Positions 1 to 11,055 of a stretch of DNA of 64,000 nt are shown here, in pieces. Numbering within the stretch: position 1 is the first letter of the stretch; each line of letters opens with the position of its first letter. This DNA is from Liriodendron chinense (lineage: Eukaryota; Streptophyta; Magnoliopsida; Magnoliales; Magnoliaceae). The notes beneath the pieces were generated by a model. It saw nothing but the letters and a program-made list of their open reading frames with translations, did no database searches and had not been told where the DNA came from. Location of the stretch: positions 248,001 to 312,000 of the forward strand of contig ML058393.1 of the NCBI GenBank assembly GCA_003013855.2. The letters run 5' to 3'. A program made the translations under genes and the position numbers.

Positions 1-316
1 AAATGTAGTCCGTTTGAAAATCTCCGTCGACCATCACCTGTACGGCCCGTTCCAATCTACTGTCCAACGCAAGAAGGATCAAGATCCGATCCACCACTCT
101 GCATGGGCACACGAGACCACTTCTAAGATCTTTTTGTAGACCCTACCTACTCGTTGGACGGTTCTCGTGTGTAAGGAGTTGATGTGTAGAGAGATCCGAT
201 TTTCCCACCTCTCCTTGTTGTATTATGAAACCGAAACCTAGAAGCTTCCTCCACACCCTAGCCACCGACTATAAACACATCCGCTCGTCCCTTGCTTTCG
301 AAAACACGCATAGAGA

Positions 317-319
<3 letters not shown>

Positions 320-358
<39 letters not shown>
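320..358. repeat. (GA)n microsatellite
   Basis: About 19 uninterrupted GA units, followed by more GA-rich sequence to about 465 and a (GTT)n/(GAA)n stretch to about 560. Its antisense gives a Ser/Leu-rich open frame that is not a gene. Confidence 0.95.
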
Positions 359-360
<2 letters not shown>

Positions 361-1268
361 GTTTGTGAGAGAGAAAGAGAGATAGAGATAGAGAGTAGTT
401 TGTGAGAGAGAGGGGAAGTTGTTTGGGAGTAAGAAGAAGAGCCGTTTGGGAGAAAGAGAGAGGGCCCACTGCCCTGTTGTTGTTGTTGCTGTTACTGCTG
501 TTGTTGGGGAGTTCTTCTAACAAAGAAGAAGAAGAAGAAGAAAGAAGAAAGAAGAAGGAAGAAGGTTTTCTTCTCTGAGTCGAGTTAACTCGCTGAGTCA
601 ACTCGAAATTCGAGCCGAGACTATTTGAAACTTAGGGATCAACAAATCGATGAGTGATTCATCTCACGTAACTTTCTGTGTTTATTTTCTTTAGTGTTCT
701 TTCCTACTTACATCCAAATTCCAAATTATCCTTCCCTAACTAAGTTTTAGGCATGCTCTAATGTTTCCTTCCTTATTATGGGATCCTAAGTAAGGGATCC
801 ATCCATCTTCTATCTCTGTTCTTAAAGTTCACTTGCCAATTATCTTTTTGAATTAATTTTCTTAAGTTCTCTTTTTTTTAATGCACATGTCAGAATTCTA
901 CAACAATTCGATTTAGGATTTCTTACATGTGATGTCGCCAACATACAATCCTAGATACACATAGTATTCCCAAAATTCCACGTGACATTATTCTTAAACT
1001 TTTTTATAAACAACAACTTAGGATTAGATAATATACAATACATAACTCTTGGAACAATCTTAGCTCGTCAACACACTAAACCTTACATGATGACCTTCTT
1101 AAATTTCTCAATTGACAACAACTAAAGTAAGATAAATAATTACCTGAATGAAGATAACACATGCATGGTGTGATTGTGCTTAGATTTTGGATATGCATTG
1201 TATGCTTAAAGAAGTACTTCCATAACTCATGACATGTGCATACATTTATACACTGTGACATAACAAGA

Positions 1269-1541
1269 GCACGGTTGATTTGACTCCTGGCGTGCATGGT
1301 TGATTTGCCGCCTCGCTGTACCTGTTAGGTGAGCATGGTTGATTTGCGACAGGTTCCTAATGTTCAGTGGCGGTGAGTTTTGATCGTTTCACTTATTAAA
1401 CATGGTTGATTTGCTCTGTTGGATCAGTGGTGCATGGTTGATTTGCCCACAGGCGTGAATGGTTGAGTTGCCGCCTCGCTGTACTGGTTAAGTGAGCATG
1501 GTTGATTTGCGACAGATTCCTAATGTTCAATGGCAGCGAGT
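1269..1541 (+). repeat. Cluster of the 14-bp motif GCATGGTTGATTTG in a duplicated block
   Basis: The motif, with small changes, starts near 1269, 1294, 1333, 1400, 1432, 1458 and 1497. It sits in a larger unit that occurs twice, about 1291-1378 and 1453-1541. Both units contain GCCGCCTCGCTGTAC and GCGACAG(G/A)TTCCTAATGTTCA in the same order. Spacing of the short motif is uneven (24-67 bp), so this is a duplicated block and not a simple satellite. Confidence 0.85.
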
Positions 1542-3372
1542 TCCTAGACGTTTACTACTCTCACACGTATTATAACATACATGAGATCATGATAATCATG
1601 TTCCATTTATAATAAATCATAAAGTGTATCAATTATAACCTCATCCTCGTATATTTCATACAATTCTATCCGTTGATGATTCGCATCCTATCTCTTATTG
1701 ACTGAAATATTACCTGTGATGGAAATGACCTCACTGGGCTTTAGCTCACCAAAATTACCACAGTTCCTATAAGATTTCAGGAGGAAGAAGAAGCGGTTGA
1801 AGTGGAGTATCTAGACGGCTACTTCTATTAGAAGCTTTATTTTAGATTAGGTCGTTTAATTTATTTTCCTTTAAAGTTGATGTAAACAGACTTTAGTAGA
1901 CTTAATTAATTCGTAGAGTAGATGTAGTTGTTTAATTTAATTTACAGTTTGAGATTTAAACTATGATAAATAAAGAACCTTATTTTAATTAATATTATGG
2001 TGTGTGGAATAAAATTTCTCTAAAGTTATGCTTGAATTAATTTCACACCCTGGAACTCGGGCTTTGAATTGTTATACTTGAGTCTCGAATTTCAGGGCAT
2101 GACAGCTTTCCTAATCAAACATGTCCAAGGAGGGATTCTTATCCATACACTAGCATCTGTTGATGTTCCTAAGAAAGTGCTCAGGTCAATTGAGAAGCAC
2201 CTTGCTGATTTTTTCTGGGGGTGGTCAGGTGGGAAGAAAAAACTTCATTGGGTGAGTTAGGACCATTTGGCTCGTCCTACAGATGAAGGTGGCCTAGGTT
2301 TCAGAAAGCTAGGGTACGTCAGGAAAGGTCTATGGATGAAATTAGCGTGGATTGTGAAGACAGCAGCGAACCAGAGTTTGTGGGGAACGTTCACGCAGGG
2401 GAAACATCCAACGAACTTCAACATTGGTTATGGTGATGTGATCAAAGGTAACAGATCTCCTCTCTGGAATAAAGTTGTTCATCAGTTCTAGGATATTGAG
2501 GACAACTCGCAATGGCTGATGGGTAAGGGAGAATGTAATTTATGGCTTGACAACTGGACTAGGCTCGGCAGGTTGGGAGACATGACCATCTCTACTATCC
2601 AACAAGAGCTAGGGGGCCTACAGGCTAAAGATGTTATGGGTCCAGAAGGTCTCCAAAACCCAGATGTTCTCTCCAATCTCTTCCCAGATATTATTTTCGA
2701 ATGGCTCAAAAGTGAAGGATTGTGCACGTCAGAGGATGAAGACTCTTATATTTGGTCTCTGGAGCCGTCGGGGCGCTTCTCAATCTGTTCAGCCTAGGCC
2801 ATCAGTCGCACTCCTGGGTCGAGAAAGGCGTGGGCAAAATGGGTGTGGCATAATAAGATGCCCCCAAAAATTTCAGTCTTTGTTTGGAAAATTCTCATGT
2901 GCGCTATCTCGATGGATTTGAATATCAAGAAGAAAGGGGCCAAGATGACTTCCTAATGTGAGTGTTGTGGGGTGGGATCGGGATTGGGCTGAGGAATCTC
3001 AAGACCATCTATTTGTAGTGGGTGAGCTTGCCTCCACTATTTGGAAGTTCTTCTCAGCTGTTTTTTAAGTCTCCTTCATAGAGGGTCAGTGATTGGATGT
3101 CCGGTTGAGCCAGTGGTGGACGGTGGCGGAGACTCGAGGGGGAGTAGGCAATATGGGAGGAATCCTGCCTTGCTTGATGCTGTGGGAGATATGGTTGTAC
3201 AGGAACAAAAAGAGGTATGAAGGAGTTAGGAGTGATAAAGTAACAGTCATCCGTAAGATCATTTCATGGCTGACGGCCATCTACCCTCTTCTTCCAAGTC
3301 CAACTCCAACGAACATTACCTCAAGTTTGCCCTCAATGAGCTTGGGATCGTCCAAAGAGGAGTTGACCATCT

Positions 3373-3670
3373 GAAAGCTTTCATTGTGAGCTGGGAGAAG
3401 CCGGTGGAGGGATGGGTGAAACTAAATGTGGGCGGATCGGCCCGCGGTAACCCAGGCCCATCGGGAGGTGGAGGCGTCTGTAGGGGCCCTTCGGGAGAAG
3501 TTATATTCACCTTCGCAGCTGGTTACGGTATGGGGTCGAATGCCAGAGTGGAGGCTAGAGCGATGGCGGAAGGTCTCCACATGTGCATCCAAAGATATTT
3601 TCCTTGTATCCAGGTGTCTAGTGATGCTAAATTCATTGTGGACCTTCTTAATAGTGAGAATGGGAGTTCT
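3373..3670 (+). pseudogene. RNase H domain of the LINE
   Basis: The readable segment starts FIVSWEKPVEGWVKLNVGG and includes ARGNPGPSGGGG, VEARAMAEGL and SSDAKFIVDLL. This is the order of a type-I RNase H as found at the C-terminus of some plant L1 elements. The Glu (EARAMAEGL) and second Asp (SSDAK) are present. The first catalytic Asp, expected in LN-x-D-GS, is Gly (LNVGGS), so the domain would be inactive even without the TAG stop at 3671. Confidence 0.75.
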
Positions 3671-4042
3671 TAGCGGCTTTGGTATTGGCTGAAGCGTATC
3701 AAGTCCCTGGCGGATAAGGCCTAGGTGCGTTTTACGTACTCTCCCAGAGAGTCTAATACGGTGACGGATGGGTTGGCCCGGTTGGGGAGTGTGACCCAAC
3801 AAAATTCTACATAGCACTCTGTCAACGAGCTTCCCGCAATTTGCAGAGAGGTAGTCTATCTTGACAGATCCGGTCTTGGACACTTAGGTTTCAGGATTAT
3901 GAGCATTGAGTCGGGTCCTCTTTTTGGAGGGGGGCGTTTTGTGTAGGCTTCCTTTATATGATAGGTGGGGCCCGCCCATATTTTTATGGGCCCTCCCTAA
4001 AGTATCTTGTATATCGTTTCTTTGAATATATATTAAGGTTGT

Positions 4043-4067
4043 TTATATATATATATATATATATATA
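4043..4067. repeat. (TA)n microsatellite at the LINE 3' end
   Basis: About 12 TA units marking the end of the LINE remnant. An A-rich tract (4110-4135) follows before the copia gag begins. Confidence 0.8.
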
Positions 4068-4146
4068 AATGAGCAATGTTCACATACATAGGATGTTTCA
4101 TGTCAACTTAAAAAAAAAAAAGAAAAAAAAGAAGAAGTTTTAATCA

Positions 4147-7100
4147 TGAAATTCGACACTGAAAAATACTCTGGTAAAAACAACTTAAACTATGGAATGT
4201 GAAGATAAAGGGCCTCCTAGTTTAGCAAGGATTGAAAAACGCATTGGGCAGCGACCGGATACTATGAAAAAGGAAGAGTGGAACAAGTTGGATTAGAAGA
4301 TCAATATCTCAATCCAATTATATGTAACAGATGAGGTCCTCTATAACATCACAAGAGAGGAGACAACGATTGATATATTGGCGAAGTTAAAGAACATCTA
4401 CGTAAAGAAGCCTCTTAAGAATCGTTTGTATTTAAAGCTACAGTTGTTTAATCTGAAGATGGCAAAGGGGCGACTTCAACCGGTATATTTGTAAATTGTT
4501 GGACGTGAACAAGGTAATCAAGGATGAAGATCAAGCATGCATCCTGTTGAACTCTCTCACAGCATCGTATGAGTCTTTCAAGGACTCTTTGTGCGTTGAT
4601 AGGGTAACCATTATCATTGAGACCATTATATCAACCCTTCAGTCAAAGGCGATGAGAAAGAAGAGCAGTGATGTGAGGTCGTCTACAAACGCACTAGTTA
4701 CGAGGGGGGGGAAATTCCAATTGAGATAGAAGATCTTCATGATCGATATCTAAATCCAATGGCAAGGGTAAAGAAAAATTGAAGTGCTAGAGTTGTGGAC
4801 AAACGGGGCACATTAAGAGGGATTTTCAGAATCCCAAGTCGAAGAAAGAGGAGTATGAAGATTCTTCCAGGAAGGATAATATCACAGAATCTACTGAGGA
4901 TGTGAGTGATGGTTGCGAGGTGTTAACTATATTCAAATCCGGTTATCTCAGTGATGATTTGCTTTTATATTAAGGTGCTTCATATCAAATGTATCCTGAC
5001 CCGAGCTCATTCACTGCATATAGAGAGTAGATGGTGGTTCGATGTTCTTAGGCGATGACTACACCTGTAAGGTTGTCGGTATTGGTTTAGTGCGCATTAA
5101 GATATTCGATAAGATCAAATGCATTTTGACAAATGTGAGACATGTCCCTAAGTTGAAGAAGAATTTGATATCTCTTGGTGCACTCGAGGCTATGGAGTGC
5201 AAGTTCACCTGGTTTGATCGTGTCCTTAAAGTTTCCAAGGAGACACTCACCGTCATAAAAGCACAGAGGAATTGAAACCTTTACCATTTGATTGGAAGCA
5301 CTTCATCAGGTGGAGCTGCAGCGTCTGTAGCGAATTTCATGTTTGCACGTATGTGGCATGTGCACTTAGGCCACATGAGCGAGCAGGGCATGAATGTACT
5401 TTCTGATCGTTACTTAATTCTAATCTTTAAAAGTCTTAATTTTAGTATATGCGAGCATTACATATATGGTAAACAATCAAGGTTGTCTTTTAAATATAAA
5501 AAGCATGTATATAAATGGGTGTTAGAGTATGTGCATTCAGATGTATGGGGGCCGTCGCCCGTAGTTTCTGTTGGAGGGTCGTCTTAGTTTGTCTTTCATT
5601 AACGACTATAGCAGAAGGGTGTGGATTTATTCTTTTAAAAATACATTCAATGTTTTCACTGCCTCAAGTATTGGAAGCCGGTGGTGGAAAAGCAGTCAGG
5701 ACATAATGTGAAAGCATTGAGGACAGATAATGGTGGAGAATTCACTTCTAGTGAATTCAACGAGTTTTGTAAAGATAAATGGATCATGAGGCACAACACA
5801 GTGTGCCACACACTAGAGTAGAATGGTGTGGCTGAGCGGATGAATCGGACTCTCTTGAAGAGGGCTCGATGCATGATCAATAATGTTGGGTTGGGCAAGG
5901 AAATGTGGAATGAGGTCGTTAATATGGCTTGTTGCTTGGTGAATAGGTCCCTTTTTATAGTTATTGATTGCAGAATTCCAAAAGAGGTGTGGAGTGGTCG
6001 GCAAGTAGACTACTCAGGATTGCATGTCTTTAGTTGTGAGACTTACTCTTATATACTATTAGTTGAGAGAGATAAGCTAGACCAATGGACTATGAAGTGC
6101 ATCTTTGTGAGCTATGGTGATGGTGTGAAGGGATACAGGTTGTATGATCCTGTCACCGAAAAATCACATTCAGTCGGGATGTAAAGTTTCATGAAGGATC
6201 CTTATTCCGTAAGGATGAACCCAAGGAACTGGAAAAATCAGAGGTCGTTGACGTTCAGATAGACAAAGATGAGACATAAGCTGATATTGAGATGCGAACA
6301 GACGTATAAGATCAGGTGGAGCAGTCACATTTGTGAAGAAATCCACAAAAGAATTGCAGGTTACCGGCGAGGTATATGGATGACTTAAATATTACATTCA
6401 CCCTCGTTACGGATAAGGGAGATCTGTCTACTTTGCAGGAGGCACTTGATGATGTAGATACCGAAAAGTGTAAGGTAGTGATGTATGACGAGATAGGCTC
6501 TCTGTATAAGAATGAGACGTAGGAGCCAGTGGAGCTTCTTGTGAACCGTAAAGCGATTAGGCATAAATGAATTTTTGAAAGAAATGGGATAGGTACAAGG
6601 CGAGGTTGGTGGCGAAGGGATATGCTCAGCATAAAGGTGTTAACTTCAGTGAGAACTTTGCACCAGTGAAGTATCTATTAGGTTCATGTTGGCGCTAGTT
6701 GCCCAATACGACCTCGAACTGAAACAGATTAATGTTAAAACTCATTTCCTACATGGAGAATTGGAAGAGCAAATTTACATGAAGCAATCAAAAAGTTTCG
6801 AAATGAAAGGGGCAAAGAACAAGGTTTACAGGTTAATGGGGCCGTTGTATAGCCTAAAACAGTCACTTGGGCAGCTATATAAGAGGTTTGATTCCTTCAT
6901 GATGAGTCAAGACTTTATCGGGAGCGAGTATAATCACTGTGTCTATTTCAAGATACTGATGATGGGAAGTCCACTATACTGGTGTTATATGTTGATGACA
7001 TGATTAACACCACTTGTAGCATGTCTAATATCGACGTATTGAAGACTCAACTATCAAAAACATTTGAGATGAAGGATCTGGGGGTTGCAAAGAGGATTCT

Positions 7101-7920
7101 CAACATCGATATACACAGAGACATGCAAAGGAGTAGGCTTTGGTTATCTTAGAAAGAATACATTGGGAAGGTATTGGTGAAGTTTAGGATGGACAGGGCA
7201 AAATCGGTTAGCGTTCCCCACGCGACTCATTTTAAGTTTTCTTCTTAGCAGTGTCTTAAAACAGAAGAAGAAAGGAAGTTATGTCTCGTGTGCCTTATTC
7301 GAGCATAGTTGGCAGCTTGATGTATGTCATGGTTTGTACGAGACCAAATATTTCACATACGGTAGGTATTGTTAGCAATCTAACTCCGGCAAGCAACACT
7401 ATGATTGGGTACACAGGATTACGTCTTGACATTTAAAAAGCCAGGGGATAAGTTAATTGGGTATGTGGATTCAGATTACGCGGGCAATATGGATTGTAAG
7501 AGATCGACTTCTAGTTACTCGTTTGTGCTAGCGGGTGGAACAATCAGCTGGATGTCGAAGCTTCAATCTGGAATGGCTCTTTCCACAATAGAAGCGAAGT
7601 ATATAGCAGTGACAAAAGCATTCAAGGAAGTGGTTTAGTTGAGGGGTATGATAAATCAGTTGGGGCTTCAACAGGAGGCCGTGCTGGCTAATTGTGACAG
7701 TGCGAGCGCTACCAATTTGGTGAAAATTTCTGTTTATTACTCTCGTACTAAACATATTGATGTGCATCACCATTTTATCCGACCCGTGCTTAAGGAAAGC
7801 AGTGTGACTCTGGAAAATATCCCTACAAGCGTGATTCCGGCAGACATGCTTGCCAAGGTGATCCCTGCAAAGAAGTTCAAGTTTTGTGTAACTTATCTGA
7901 GCTTGGCAAAGATAGAATGA
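4147..7920 (+). pseudogene. Ty1/copia gag-pol polyprotein, degenerate
   Basis: The order gag, protease, integrase, reverse transcriptase, RNase H is that of Ty1/copia, and the phrasing is Tnt1-like. Gag runs about 4147-4960, with a zinc knuckle near 4783 (SCGQTGHIKRDF) whose last Cys is Phe and whose first Cys is followed by a TAG. Protease-like sequence follows (CKVVGIGLVRIKIFD, then VRHVPKLKKNLISLGALEA), but the DSG active site is lost near 4970. Integrase is recognisable (MWHVHLGHMSEQGM; ALRTDNGGEFTSSEF; NGVAERMNRTLLKRAR). RT runs about 6686-7140, with INVKTHFLHGELEEQIYM where the first catalytic Asp is Asn, and YVDDM at 6989-7003 after a frameshift. RNase H is about 7440-7900 (YVDSDYAGNMDCKRSTS; TKHIDVHHHFIR). 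Many stops and frameshifts make it non-functional. Bases after 6664 recur in the second copy. Confidence 0.93.
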
Positions 7921-8017
7921 AGACGCAGTATACACAAGAATCGGTGGAGCTACGATGAAGTATAGATGATGTATGGAGCAAAGGAAGAATGTCGTTGATT
8001 GAAGCCTCAATGGAGAT

Positions 8018-9140
8018 TGTTACATGGAGCCTTCAATCTGGACAAGTTAGGGGGCCATCGAGCAATAAAAAGTATCCCATATATTGTAGATTGGTCTCTG
8101 GACGATTTTGGTCAGGGTCGGATGACCAACAATATTCAGAATAATGTGCAAAACTCTCTTAACATTTTTGACATGTTCGGGCGACCGAATGGGTGATCAG
8201 GTAGTGTCGATTGATCGATTGATCAACCGTCAATTTCCACAGTTTTACGCAGCTTTGTATAAGTTGTTTCTAATTTCGGTTATGGGTTATATAAATGGGT
8301 GTAATCGTGATTAGGGCAAGTTTATGATTTGCTTAAGGGTTTGAGAGTAGGGCTCTCAATGGGTCGGATCTGGATCGGATCTAGTTGGATCCGACTCCAA
8401 GTCCGTATATCTGTAGACGGATTCAGATCGGATTTGGATCCAACTCGGATCCAAAAGGTGATATCCATATCCAATCCATTAGATCCATTTCTGATCCAAA
8501 ATCCATATAACCATCGGATTCGGGTCGGATCTAGGTCCGAATCCACCCCCATTACAAATCTAAAAAAATATATGATATAAAGTATATAATATAATATATT
8601 TAATTTAGTAGAAAAATTATGTAAATCCCACTATTTACTATGGTACGATCGACATGGCCTAAAATAATTTGTAAAACGGATGGCCATCATGAATATAACA
8701 TATACAGTAAGGTGACAATGAGTCGGATCTTAATCGGATTCGGATCGAACTCGGATATGTTCCTGTGAATCCATATCCGATCCATTTAAGTAATCGGACC
8801 TATTTTAAGATCCAAATCCGGTCCATTTAACTAATCAGACCTATTTTAAGATCCAAATCCGCATTATATGGATTCGGAGCGAATCGGATATCGGATCTAA
8901 CCCGCTCCATTGAGAGCCCTATTTGAGAGGTTTTGATGATAGAGAAAGCTAGGATTTCTCTTGGGGCTTTGATCCAAATAAGTTCATTTCTTATAACTTC
9001 TGAAATTCAGTACATAGTGCTTTGTGCCATGATTTTTTCTTATAAGAGTTTTATCACGTAAACTAAACTCTATGTAAATTTGCTTGTGCGTTTGTATTTT
9101 GCGTGTTTAATTCACCTCTATACTTTTGCAGTTCCCAACA
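8018..9140 (+). mobile_element. 3' LTR of the copia element
   Basis: It begins TGTTACATGG just after a purine-rich CAATGGAGAT, a plausible polypurine tract about 100 bp past the RNase H stop. It ends TTTTGCAGTTCCCAACA, giving TG...CA termini. A 570-bp MITE (8350-8919) is inserted, so the LTR itself is about 550 bp. No matching 5' LTR or primer-binding site exists upstream of gag in this window, so the boundaries rest on this single copy. Confidence 0.65.
8350..8919. mobile_element. Foldback MITE with GGGCTCTCAATGG termini
   Basis: The left end GGGCTCTCAATGGGTCGGAT and right end CCGCTCCATTGAGAGCCC are inverted repeats. TA flanks both ends (GAGTA|GGG and CCC|TATTT), consistent with a TA target duplication as in Tc1/mariner-type elements. 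The interior is rich in GGATC(C/G)GA variants. It includes a direct repeat (CCTATTTTAAGATCCAAATCC near 8799 and 8839, each with a CCATTTAA(G/C)TAATC lead). There is no transposase, so it is non-autonomous. It sits inside the copia LTR and is therefore younger than it. Confidence 0.85.
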
Positions 9141-10040
9141 ATTAATGAAATTAATTATGTTTTTACTAAAATTATAAATGAATGCTATTTTGTGGCACTT
9201 GTGTACTGTGGATCTGTGACTGGGCCGTTGATTTGGTTGGCCAGAGTATGGATGGATCATAGCTCCAAGAACAATGTCATCGAACTACGGTAGCCACATG
9301 TTCTGTGGCACGAAGAAAGGACGGTTAAGTCATAGAATGAGCGGTGGATCAATATGTAAGTTGGTCTTACTTATAGTAGACATTCATTTTCCAGGCCATG
9401 GGCGAGAGATTTAGATGGTCCGGTAGAAGTGATTCTTTAAAAGTACAAAATATCTATGATAATGCCCAACAAATTGATGTTCAAATCATTAATGGGCCTA
9501 CTTTAATAAGTCATCTTGTTAATTTTGTAGGCCATTCATGGGTGTTACATCTTGGCCCAAGAAATGCATGTTGCATGTAATGGAAGGCTGTGATCGATTG
9601 ATTTAACTGGCCACATCTCATAATTCAATGAGTTCCATTAAGGGTGGCTGTGGCAGCACAGCTAGCCAGCTTTCTACTACTGGACTTGGCGCAATCAACT
9701 CTTGCCATGTCAAGGCCTTACGAGGCCTCATGGACTCGGTCCGGTATATGTGGCATGTTGTATGCGAGTGTCTCTCATGCTTCAGAGATCTCGACCATCG
9801 GTATGATGGACCACACCGTTGATGGGGTGGAGTGCATCTCAAGCAAACCTAGTGGGATGGCTTTGGCCAAAAGAAAGGATTGGCAACGGACCCTTTTGAC
9901 TAACCACGCAGGTTTTCAGCCGGGAACAGTGGGTCCCACAGGTATGTGAATCTGTACTTAGAGCTGCTGGGTCCCACTGTAGATAGACCACGCCGCAAAC
10001 GGAAGCGGATCGCGTAGTGAGTAACTGCGTGCGGAGTAAA
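9141..10040. other. Intergenic, no recognisable element
   Basis: About 900 bp between the copia LTR and the first GGGCCC MITE. Short open frames exist on both strands but show no family resemblance or consistent coding signal. Nothing further can be supported. Confidence 0.5.
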
Positions 10041-10474
10041 CTCTGTGGGCCCACCGTGATTTACGTATTTTATCCCCTCTGTCCATCCATCTTAACAGAT
10101 AAATATTTTAGCTATGGTGCCAAAAAATGAAGCATATCAAAATCTAAAGTGGACCACACCACAGGAAAAGTGTGAACTGAATGTCTACTATTGAAAAATT
10201 CTCGGAGGATAGAAGTTTTAGATCAAGTTGATATTTGTGTTTTCCCTTCATCCATGTCCATGTGATATTATGAACAGGTTGGATGATAAATAAACATCAC
10301 TGTGGGACCTGGGAAGGTTTCATCGGTGGAAATCATTATTCCCACTTTTTCCTATGGCATGGTCCACTTGAGATTTGGATATGCTTAAATTTTGGGCTCA
10401 ACCCCTAAAATGAGCTGGAAAAACATATGGACAGAATAGATAAAGCACATAAATTCTAGGTGGGCCCATCAGAG
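10041..10474. mobile_element. GGGCCC-family foldback MITE, copy a
   Basis: Ends CTCTGTGGGCCCACC and GGTGGGCCCATCAGAG are inverted repeats. Internal complementary landmarks are AAAGTGGACCACACCA near the left and GGCATGGTCCACTTGAGAT near the right, with the family's central segment TTTTAGATCAAGTTGATATTTGTG between them. The same plan recurs in copies b, c and e and partly in others. No coding sequence. The superfamily is not established because a clear target-site duplication was not found. Confidence 0.8.
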
Positions 10475-10572
10475 ATTACCCTGCACGATAAGAGGGTGTG
10501 GAGTTCCGCAAACATACCGGGAGTGGATTAGATGCGGCCCGGACCTCACACAACATGGTGCAGCCCTCACCA

Positions 10573-10989
10573 TGGGGCCCACCTTGATGTATGTGTAGTA
10601 TATCCACACCGTCCATCCGTTTTTCCATCTCATTTAGGGCATGAGCCCAAAGATAAAACAGATACAATCTCAGGTAGACCATACTATAGTGAATGCACTA
10701 TTAAAAACTTCCTAAGGTCCACCTTAATGTTTATTTACCATCCGGCATGTTGATAAGGTCGCACAGACCTGGATGAAGGGAAAGCACAAATATCAGCTTG
10801 ATCCAAAACTTTTGTGGCCCACAAGAAGTTTTTAATGATATGGTCAATCACCACAGTTTCCTGTAGTGTAGTCCACCTTAGATTTAAATCCCCTTCTTCT
10901 TCTTTTTTTTTTTAGTCTTATACCCTAAAATGATCTGAAAAATGGATGGACCGCATGGATATACTACACATGCATCAAGGTGGGCCCCA
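10573..10989. mobile_element. GGGCCC-family foldback MITE, copy b
   Basis: A near-textbook member. The left arm TGGGGCCCACCTTGATGTAT...CCACACCGTCCATCCG pairs with the right arm ATGGATGGACCGCATGG...CATCAAGGTGGGCCCCA. The centre contains GATGAAGGGAAAGCACAAATAT, shared with the other copies. It is only about 100 bp from copy a. Confidence 0.88.
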
Positions 10990-11055
10990 AGGTCAGGACA
11001 CACCTAATGCACTCCCAAACATTTACTCCATATTCTTAGAATAGAAATTTACATA

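Larger units (their letters stand above)
1..2103 (+). mobile_element. Probable 3' part of a Ty3/gypsy-type LTR
   Basis: No coding signal is visible. A TATA-like ACTATAAACA lies near 267-276, followed by a GA-rich leader. Near 1735-1750 the sequence ACTGGGCTTTAGCTCACC appears, a motif I associate with the 3' half of plant gypsy LTRs. The stretch ends with CTCGAATTTCAGGGCATGACA at about 2083-2103, which resembles the usual ends of such LTRs. LINE coding sequence starts immediately after. The left LTR end would lie outside the window and no paired LTR was found, so solo or truncated LTR is an inference. It could instead be anonymous intergenic repeat. Confidence 0.35.
2104..4075 (+). mobile_element. 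5'-truncated L1-type LINE with C-terminal RNase H, degenerate
   Basis: The plus-strand translation begins in the region downstream of the reverse transcriptase palm (LIKHVQGG...IHTLASVDVPKK, then HLADFFWGWSGGKKKLHWVS). It continues into DEGGLGFRKLG, a zinc-binding-like stretch (CECC near 2960) and an RNase H domain (about 3373-3670), then YSPRESNTVTDGLARLG near 3740-3785. Endonuclease and palm are missing, as expected for 5' truncation. In-frame TAG codons occur near 2258, 2489, 3671 and 3721, plus frameshifts, so it is dead. It ends at a (TA)n tract. Its upstream neighbour is the probable LTR and its downstream neighbour is copia gag. Confidence 0.85.

Noticed and set aside
269..601. A 110-codon minus-strand frame rich in Ser and Leu
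   Set aside because: It is the antisense of GA, GTT and GAA microsatellites.
1269..1541. A CRISPR-like array
   Set aside because: The repeats are short and unevenly spaced, spacers are themselves duplicated, and the context is a plant repeat region with no cas genes.
8322..8580. Frames with repeated SDLDPTRI-like peptides
   Set aside because: Derived from GGATCCGA repeats of the MITE in both orientations.
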